Source: Pseudoclavibacter endophyticus
GTDB lineage: Bacteria > Actinomycetota > Actinomycetes > Actinomycetales > Microbacteriaceae
Length of the DNA stretch: 64,000 nucleotides
NCBI RefSeq assembly: GCF_008831085.1
Contig: NZ_WBJY01000001.1
Location: 1,302,001-1,366,000, forward strand
Reading direction: 5' to 3'
Below the pieces are notes generated by a model. The model worked only from the letters and a program-made list of their open reading frames with translations, ran no database searches and was not told where the DNA came from. How positions within the stretch are numbered: the first letter of the stretch is position 1; each line of letters starts with the position of its first letter. Shown here in pieces: positions 58,859-64,000 of this stretch. Made by a program: the position numbers and the translations under genes.

Positions 58859-61800
58859 GTGACCGCATCTGCCTCGGCATCCCCTGGCCAACCGACCGAC
58901 CGAGGAACGCCGAGAAAGCGGCGACCCCTTGTCACGACCCTCGTGGTCGTGATCGCGCTCATCGCCGTGTTCTTCTGGTTCTCGGGCTTCTACGCCGACA
59001 TCCTCTGGTATGACCAGCTCGGCGCGCTTTCCGTACTCCTGACGCAGTGGGGCGCTGGCGCGGTGATGTTCCTCATCGGCCTCGTCGCCATGGCGGTCCC
59101 CGTCATCATCAACCTGCAGATCGCGTACCGAGCGCGTCCCGTCTACGCGAAGCTCAACGATCAGCTCGACCGCTACCAGCAGGTCATCGAGCCGCTGCGG
59201 CGGGTCGCCATGTTCGGCGTGCCGATCCTCATCGGCCTGGTCGCCGGTCTCGTCGCCTCGGGAGCGTGGCCGACGGTGATCCAGTGGATGCACGCCACGC
59301 CGTTCGGGGTCGCCGACCCCCGCTTCGGTTTTGACATCTCATTCTATGTGTTCCACCTGCCGTTCTGGCGCGGGGTGATCGCGTTCGCGAGCGCGGTGAC
59401 GATGGTGTCCCTCCTGCTGACGGCCGCGACCACATACCTGTACGGCGGTATTCGCGTCACTGGTCGCGACGTCGTCATCTCGAAGAGCGCGCGGATGCAC
59501 GTGGCGATCCTCGCGGGCCTCTACCTGCTGCTGCAGGCCGTGTCGATCTGGTTCGACCGCTACGCGTTGCTCACGAGCTACAACGAGCGCTGGACCGGTG
59601 CCATGTACACCGACACGATGGCGCGCATTCCGGGCCTCGCTGTTCTCGCCGGTGCCTGCGCGATCGTGGCCGTGCTGTTCTTCATCGCCGCGGTCATCGG
59701 CCGGTGGCGTCTGCCGCTGGCCGGGCTGGCGCTCGTGCTGGTCGTCGGCCTTGTCGTCGGCGTCGGCTATCCGTGGGCGGTGCAGCAGTTCCAAGTCGGG
59801 CCGTCGGAGCAGGCGCTCGAGCAGCCCTACATCGAAGACAACATCGAGGCGACCCGCAGCGCGTATGGCATCGACGACGTCGAGGTCGTGCCATATGACG
59901 CGCAGACCTCGGTCTCGCCGGGCCAGCTGCGCGAAGACGCCGAGACGACCTCGAACATTCGCATCGTCGACCCGGCACTCGTGCAGCCGACGTTCGCGCA
60001 GCTTCACCAGGAACGCACGTACTACCAGTTCAACTCGCCGCTCGACGTCGACCGCTACGACATCGACGGGCAGGTGCACGACACCGTCAGCGGCATCCGC
60101 GACATCAACGTTGCCGGTCTCGATGGCGGCGCGCAGTCGTGGGTCAACACGACGCTCGTGTACACGCACGGGTACGGCCTCGTCGCCGCCTACGGCAACC
60201 AGCGGATGCCGGACGGCACGCCGCTGCTCATGGAGGGCAACATGCCCACCATGGGCGAGCTGCCCGACTACCGGCCGCAGGTGTACTTCGGTGAGAACTC
60301 GCCCGAATACTCGATCGTCGGTCAGCCGGAAGGCTCCTCGCCGATCGAGTTCGACCACGTCTCCGGCGAAGACGGGCAGAGCCAGACTTACACGACGTTC
60401 GACGAGGAGGGCGGGCCGAGCATCGGCAACTTCTTCAACCGCCTCATCTACTCGATCAAGTTCCAGTCTGAGCAGATCCTCCTTTCCGAGTACGTCACCG
60501 AGGAGTCGCAGATCCTCTACGACCGCGATCCGGCGCTCCGCGTCGCCAAGGTTGCGCCGTACCTCAACATCGACACCGACCCCTATGCGTCGGTCGTCGA
60601 CGGCCGGCTCATGTGGATCATCGATGGGTACACGACCACAGACGCGTACCCGTATTCGACGCAGCAGTCGATGCAGCAGCTGATCGCCGACACGCCAGCG
60701 GCTCCGCTCCCGGGCCAGGCGAGTGCCATCAACTACATCCGCAACTCGGTCAAGGCGACGGTCGACGCCTACAGCGGCGAGGTCACGCTCTACGCATGGG
60801 ATGAGGAAGACCCGATCCTGCAGACCTGGTCGAAGGTCTTTCCCACCACGATCCAGCCGATGACTGAGATGTCGGGAGACCTGCTCAGTCACGTGCGGTA
60901 TCCGACCGACATGTTCAAGGTGCAGCGGGCGACCCTCGCTACGTACCACGTGACCGACCCGGTCGCGTTCTACAACCGGCAGAACGCGTGGGAGCTGCCC
61001 CAGGATCCGACTGCGGGTGCGACCGATGGCCGCATCCAGAGCCCGTACTACCTGACGACGCAGATGCCTGACCAGGATTCGGCGTACGCCCTGTACTCGA
61101 CGTACATTCCGCGCGTCAACCAGGGTGGTCAAACGAGAAACGTGCTCACGGGTTACCTGTCGGCGAATGCCAACGCGGGATCGACCGATGGCACCGTCGC
61201 CGAGGACTACGGACGACTGACGCTGCTGCAGGTCACGAACGACAACATCCCCGGCCCGGGTCAGGTGCAGAACAGCTTCAACTCCGATCCGGTCGTGGCG
61301 AACCAGTTGAACCTGCTTGAGCGCGGCGGGCAGACAGAGGTCTTGCGCGGCAACCTGCTGACGTTGCCGGTCGGCGGTGGGTTCCTGTTCGTGCAACCCG
61401 TCTACGTGCAGTCGACGGGGCAGACGAGCTACCCGCTGCTGCGGCGCGTGCTCGTGGCATTCGGTGAACGCGTCGCTTTCGAGGACACCCTCGACCAGGC
61501 GCTCGACACGCTGTTCGGCGGCGATTCGGGTGCCGACGCGGGCGATGAGGAGGTCGCCCCGGACGACGGTGAGGGCGGCGGCACCGAACCCGATCCGGCG
61601 CTCAGCGCGGCTGATCGCCTGAACGAGGCGCTCGACGAGGCTGCGCAGGCGCTCGAGGACCGCACCAACGCCTATGCGTCGAACGATCTCGTCGCGGCGG
61701 CGGAGGCCGACTCGCGGCTTCAGGCGGCGCTCGCCGAGGCCGACGCAGCGAACGCCGAGCTCCAGGCAGAACTGGGCAACCCGGTGGAGGATCCCGGCGC

Positions 61801-61870
61801 GGGCGACACCGCCGACGCGACCGACGACGAGGCGGGCGACACGGGCGCCGATCCGGAGGCGACTCCGTAG
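58859..61870 (+). CDS. UPF0182 family large membrane protein
   Basis: A 1003-residue protein from GTG 58859. Seven or so membrane spans occupy residues 25-320 (for example LVTTLVVVIALIAVFFWFSG; LLTQWGAGAVMFLIGLVAMA). A long extracytoplasmic region follows (LQQPYIEDN-like EQPYIEDNIEATRSAYGID; VNTTLVYTHGYGLVAAYGNQ; PEYSIVGQ). The C terminus is acidic, with Glu/Ala/Asp helices. This is the actinobacterial UPF0182/Rv3193c family, whose molecular function is unknown. It usually lies beside the PDZ-S16 protease, as here. It ends at a very strong hairpin. Confidence 0.93.
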   Translation: MTASASASPGQPTDRGTPRKRRPLVTTLVVVIALIAVFFWFSGFYADILWYDQLGALSVLLTQWGAGAVMFLIGLVAMAVPVIINLQIAYRARPVYAKLNDQLDRYQQVIEPLRRVAMFGVPILIGLVAGLVASGAWPTVIQWMHATPFGVADPRFGFDISFYVFHLPFWRGVIAFASAVTMVSLLLTAATTYLYGGIRVTGRDVVISKSARMHVAILAGLYLLLQAVSIWFDRYALLTSYNERWTGAMYTDTMARIPGLAVLAGACAIVAVLFFIAAVIGRWRLPLAGLALVLVVGLVVGVGYPWAVQQFQVGPSEQALEQPYIEDNIEATRSAYGIDDVEVVPYDAQTSVSPGQLREDAETTSNIRIVDPALVQPTFAQLHQERTYYQFNSPLDVDRYDIDGQVHDTVSGIRDINVAGLDGGAQSWVNTTLVYTHGYGLVAAYGNQRMPDGTPLLMEGNMPTMGELPDYRPQVYFGENSPEYSIVGQPEGSSPIEFDHVSGEDGQSQTYTTFDEEGGPSIGNFFNRLIYSIKFQSEQILLSEYVTEESQILYDRDPALRVAKVAPYLNIDTDPYASVVDGRLMWIIDGYTTTDAYPYSTQQSMQQLIADTPAAPLPGQASAINYIRNSVKATVDAYSGEVTLYAWDEEDPILQTWSKVFPTTIQPMTEMSGDLLSHVRYPTDMFKVQRATLATYHVTDPVAFYNRQNAWELPQDPTAGATDGRIQSPYYLTTQMPDQDSAYALYSTYIPRVNQGGQTRNVLTGYLSANANAGSTDGTVAEDYGRLTLLQVTNDNIPGPGQVQNSFNSDPVVANQLNLLERGGQTEVLRGNLLTLPVGGGFLFVQPVYVQSTGQTSYPLLRRVLVAFGERVAFEDTLDQALDTLFGGDSGADAGDEEVAPDDGEGGGTEPDPALSAADRLNEALDEAAQALEDRTNAYASNDLVAAAEADSRLQAALAEADAANAELQAELGNPVEDPGAGDTADATDDEAGDTGADPEATP

Positions 61871-61883
61871 CGACGACCGAGGT

Positions 61884-61929
61884 GGGCGCGCCGGGCGGGC
61901 GAGAGCGATCTCGCCCGCCCGGCGCGCCC
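61884..61929 (+). terminator. Strong intrinsic-type terminator of UPF0182
   Basis: A perfect 21-bp inverted repeat (61884-61904 with 61909-61929) closed by a GCGA tetraloop of the stable GNRA class, 13 bases after the stop codon. No U-tract follows, as is common in high-GC actinobacteria. Confidence 0.88.
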
Positions 61930-62046
61930 TGTGGCCCCTGGGATGCTCCGCATGGCTCGGATTCGGGGTAGGGACACGCCCGGTACACGCCCGTCAAACT
62001 TCAACTGGACATGACTGAACGACTCGTGTACGTTTATCTCTTGTGC

Positions 62047-62123
62047 CGCGGGGTGGAGCAGTTCGGTAGCTCGCCGGGCTCATAACCCGGAGGTCGTAGG
62101 TTCAAATCCTGCCCCCGCAACCA
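62047..62123 (+). tRNA. Initiator tRNA-fMet (CAT)
   Basis: A 77-base tRNA with encoded CCA end. Anticodon CAT is at 62081-62083. The first base C and the opposing A at the end of the acceptor stem (CGCGGGG / CCCCGCA-ACCA) leave position 1-72 unpaired, and the anticodon stem has the three G-C pairs (GGG/CCC). Both mark the initiator rather than elongator tRNA-Met. The T loop reads TTCAAAT. Confidence 0.97.
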
Positions 62124-62127
62124 AATG

Positions 62128-62164
62128 TGGCCCCTGGCCTGGGAATCTCCCAGGCCAGGGGCCA
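62128..62164 (+). terminator. Terminator of tRNA-fMet
   Basis: A perfect 17-bp inverted repeat, 62128-62144 with 62148-62164, around a 3-base loop, starting 5 bases after the tRNA CCA. TTGTCATTGG follows. Confidence 0.9.
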
Positions 62165-62513
62165 TTGTCATTGGCCCCGGCAGATGTGGTTCCTTGGCCC
62201 CTCGGGTGTGGTTATTTGAGCTTGTCGAAAGGCCGCGCGCATCCACGACCGAATCGGACACCTGCTACCGAACGTTCGGTCGCATATGTCCGACTCGGTA
62301 GCTGATCGCCCCTCCTTCGTGCCGCGTCGCGGTGCCATGACCAATGTGGGGGATACGCGGCTGCAGTGACCATTGCCATCCGCGATCGACTGGTGAACGC
62401 CGAAGTCGCGGTCTCGAAGGACTGGATCAGGCCCGCGGACGCCGGATGCTGGACGTGTCGGTGGTGGGCGGGGTCGGTCTCCCCGCGGGGCGCGGCTTTG
62501 CGATAATGAGTGG
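62165..62513. other. 349-bp gene-free region holding a nested dyad
   Basis: Between the tRNA terminator and the ABC ATPase start. It contains the 52-bp dyad described separately and otherwise no convincing gene. A 47-codon frame from GTG near 62368 has no ribosome binding site or recognisable protein. The ATPase promoter should lie here. Confidence 0.55.
62248..62299. promoter_or_regulatory. 52-bp nested inverted repeat, probable regulator operator
   Basis: The centre is a perfect 14-bp palindrome, accgaacgttcggt (62267-62280). Outside it, 6-base spacers on each side lead to accgaatcggaca (62248-62260) and tgtccgactcggt (62287-62299), complementary at 12 of 13 positions. Spacing is exactly symmetric, and ACCGA half-sites recur at 19-base steps. 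gctaccga (62264-62271) and tcggtagc (62295-62302) give an alternative pairing. This looks like a two-dimer TetR-type operator about 215 bases before the ABC genes. No regulator gene is in the window. Confidence 0.6.
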
Positions 62514-63140
62514 GTGATCGAGATCCGCGGGGCCGGCGTCGTCGAGGGCGATGTGACCTTGCTCGCCCCGACATCGAGCCGCGTGGCGCAGGGCGGCGCC
62601 CTGGTCGTACGGGGGCCGAACGGGTCGGGCAAATCGACCCTGCTCCAGCTCGTGGCCGGCCTGCGCGTGCCGACCACCGGATCGCTCATCGTGGCGGGCG
62701 ATGCGCCGCGACCGCGCAGTCCGGAGTTCCGCCGCCGAGTCGCCGCACTCGTCGCCACCCCGCCCCTCGCGCGCGACCTGACACTCGCCGAGCACATCGA
62801 TCTGGTCGCGGCAACCTGGTCGGGGCCAGGTCGCCACGTGGCCGGCGGGCGGGTCCTCGACGAGCTCGATCTTGGTCGCCTGGCGACGCGCTTCCCGCAC
62901 GAACTGTCCTCGGGGCAGCAGCAGCTCTTCACGGTCGCGCTCGTCCTGGCACGACCGAGCGAGGTGCTCGTGTTCGACGAGCCCGAGCACCGGCTCGACG
63001 ACGACCGAGTGCAGTCGGTTGCGGCGGCCATCGCCGCGCGCCGCGCCGCGGGTGCCACCGTCGTGGTGGCGACGCACGACGACGCCGTCGAGGCGGGCGT
63101 CGGCGGCGACGTGCTTCACCTGGGGCGAGCCGCCGCGTGA
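62514..63140 (+). CDS. ABC transporter ATP-binding protein
   Basis: A 208-residue ATPase from GTG 62514. Walker A is GPNGSGKST (34-42), the signature is ELSSGQQQLF, Walker B is VLVFDEPEH with the catalytic Glu, and the switch histidine is in VATHDD. It is compact, without accessory domains, as in two-gene efflux-type ABC systems. The stop overlaps the permease start (GTGA), so the two are cotranslated. Direction of transport and substrate are not evident. The dyad upstream suggests control by a repressor. Confidence 0.92.
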   Translation: MIEIRGAGVVEGDVTLLAPTSSRVAQGGALVVRGPNGSGKSTLLQLVAGLRVPTTGSLIVAGDAPRPRSPEFRRRVAALVATPPLARDLTLAEHIDLVAATWSGPGRHVAGGRVLDELDLGRLATRFPHELSSGQQQLFTVALVLARPSEVLVFDEPEHRLDDDRVQSVAAAIAARRAAGATVVVATHDDAVEAGVGGDVLHLGRAAA

Positions 63141-64000
63141 GGGAACGCGCGTTCCGCGTCTACGCCGTCGCAATGGTCTGCGCGGTCGCTGTCGTGCCCC
63201 TCGCCCGCGCGGTCTGGCTGTCGCTTGCTGGGGCCGGCGGGCTCCACCTCGCCGCGGCGGCGACGCCGGCGACCGTCGTGATTGCGATCGCCTGCCTGTG
63301 GTCCGGCGCACTCATCGCCGGGGGCATGCGGGGGCCCGCGCTGTTGCGACCGTTCCCGACCTGGGTGCGCGCCTCGAGCGACCGCTCGCGGGTGCGCGAC
63401 TTCGGGCCTGCCACCCTGCGAGGCGGCGCCGTCGTAACCGCTGCGACGACGGTCACTGCGGCGGCCATCGCGACGGCGTTCATCTCGAACGGCCTCGCGG
63501 CGCCCCTCGCCGCCGTGCCGATCGCGGGCGCCGGGGCGCTGATCGGCGTCCTCGCATCCGTCGCCTGGCTCGCCGGGCAATCGCTGGGGGCATCGAGCCG
63601 CGCAGCGGGGACAGGCGCCATGATCGCGGCGGCGGGTGTCGTCGCTGCGCTCGCCTCCGGCTCGATCCCGCAGTCCGCTGCTCCTGCCGCGACGGTCGCG
63701 GCGTGGGCCGCACTTCCGCTGCCGACGCTGCTGGCGGGGCTCGCCGTGCTCGCCGTCGCGCTCACCGGGTGCGTGCCATGGCTGCTGAACCGCCTCGAGC
63801 CCGCTCTGCTCGTCAGACAGGCGGTGCGGGCGGACGCTGCCTCCGGGTATGCGGAAGTGTTCGAGCTCGGTGGCGCGCTCTCGCTCTACCGCGCGGTTCC
63901 GAGCGCCGGGCGCCGCGTGCGCGCGGTCGGCCGTCATCGGATGCTCGCGGTCGCGTTCGCCCGGCGTGACGCGGTCGGAACGTTGCGCTCGCCGTGGCGT
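63137..64000 (+). CDS. ABC transporter permease-like membrane protein, 3' end cut by window edge
   Basis: The frame starting at GTG 63137 (VRERAFRVYAVAMVCAVAVV) stays open to the last base, giving 288 visible residues. At least six hydrophobic spans are seen, for example VIAIACLWSGALIAGGM and LLAGLAVLAVALTGCVPWLL, with loops such as RPFPTWVRASSDRSRVRDFG. It overlaps the ATPase by 4 bases and is most simply its membrane partner. It resembles the poorly characterised actinobacterial DUF6297-type permeases, a tentative match. The remaining part lies beyond the window. Confidence 0.75.
   Translation, partial: MRERAFRVYAVAMVCAVAVVPLARAVWLSLAGAGGLHLAAAATPATVVIAIACLWSGALIAGGMRGPALLRPFPTWVRASSDRSRVRDFGPATLRGGAVVTAATTVTAAAIATAFISNGLAAPLAAVPIAGAGALIGVLASVAWLAGQSLGASSRAAGTGAMIAAAGVVAALASGSIPQSAAPAATVAAWAALPLPTLLAGLAVLAVALTGCVPWLLNRLEPALLVRQAVRADAASGYAEVFELGGALSLYRAVPSAGRRVRAVGRHRMLAVAFARRDAVGTLRSPWR

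Noticed and set aside
59339..61396. A 685-codon open frame on the minus strand opposite the UPF0182 gene
   Set aside because: Its composition is Arg/Val/Asp-rich with no recognisable domain, it lies wholly inside a clearly conserved gene, and long antisense frames are expected in DNA of this GC content.
62047..62164. tRNA-fMet as a phage or island attachment site
   Set aside because: No integrase gene, no duplicated tRNA 3' end and no mobile genes were seen downstream within the window.
62368..62508. A 47-codon plus-strand frame between the tRNA and ABC genes
   Set aside because: It has no ribosome binding site and no recognisable similarity; frames of this length arise by chance here.
62168..63058. 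A minus-strand 296-codon frame across the ABC ATPase
   Set aside because: The plus strand encodes all ABC motifs; the minus reading is low-complexity and begins inside the ATPase.

Overview
The window is a single, gap-free stretch of very high-GC DNA, about 70 percent GC by eye. Genes are dense, GTG and TTG starts are frequent, and ATGA/GTGA stop-start overlaps are common. Gene content points to an actinobacterium, most likely Micrococcales and probably Microbacteriaceae. The markers are DUF3117, DUF3107, an AdnAB helicase-nuclease pair, the DapC-FdxA pair, UPF0182, a 13E12/DUF222-type HNH protein and SecA2. No prophage, insertion sequence, CRISPR array or rRNA operon is visible.

Layout. 1-11.9 kb: a cut-off conserved protein, a large secreted lamin-tail-domain surface protein, an alkyltransferase-like DNA-repair protein, two overlapping MFS transporters, a Rieske lipoprotein, a GH77 amylomaltase, two tandem paralogous lipoproteins and a CPBP membrane protein. 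12-25 kb: TypA, a membrane protein, ferredoxin FdxA, DapC, citrate synthase, an aldo/keto reductase, divergent dapD/dapE, a PIG-V-like mannosyltransferase, thyA-tatB and an O-methyltransferase. DapC, DapD and DapE are three steps of the succinylase branch of diaminopimelate/lysine synthesis, all within about 6 kb. 25-34 kb: a DoxX-like protein, DUF3117, Mn/Fe superoxide dismutase, then a leftward TauE - Mrp - DUF1003 - PRC/MgtE_N/CBS operon, a divergent stress-type membrane protein and aminopeptidase P. From memory, the order typA, fdxA, dapC, dapD, dapE, DUF3117, O-methyltransferase, tatB, mrp, CBS protein follows the order of the M. tuberculosis Rv1165-Rv1234 region, with many genes missing.

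34-38.6 kb is the most accessory-looking part: a membrane-anchored endonuclease/exonuclease/phosphatase protein, a PHP phosphoesterase, an 18-bp imperfect tandem repeat, an N-terminally short DUF222-HNH gene, an NTF2-like protein and a SUMF1-like protein lacking one catalytic cysteine. 38.6-62 kb is a second conserved actinobacterial block: a DEAD helicase, a ferritin-like protein, SecA2 with a small membrane protein, DUF3107, adnA-adnB, a degenerate phosphotransferase, a zinc-finger-less NudC, an HRDC-less UvrD2-like helicase, an orphan TOMM/E1-like protein, a zincin, a PDZ-S16 protease and UPF0182. It corresponds to the rhlE...Rv3193c order in mycobacteria. The window closes with an initiator tRNA, a strong terminator, a striking 52-bp nested dyad, and an ABC transporter (ATPase plus a permease cut by the window end).

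Most of the window is therefore housekeeping DNA. No complete, unmistakably new system was found. The points most worth following are the nested operator before the ABC genes, the TOMM-type protein with no partner, the convergent coding overlap that carries its zinc ligands, the loss of zinc ligands in NudC, the SecA2 position, and the LTD surface protein.
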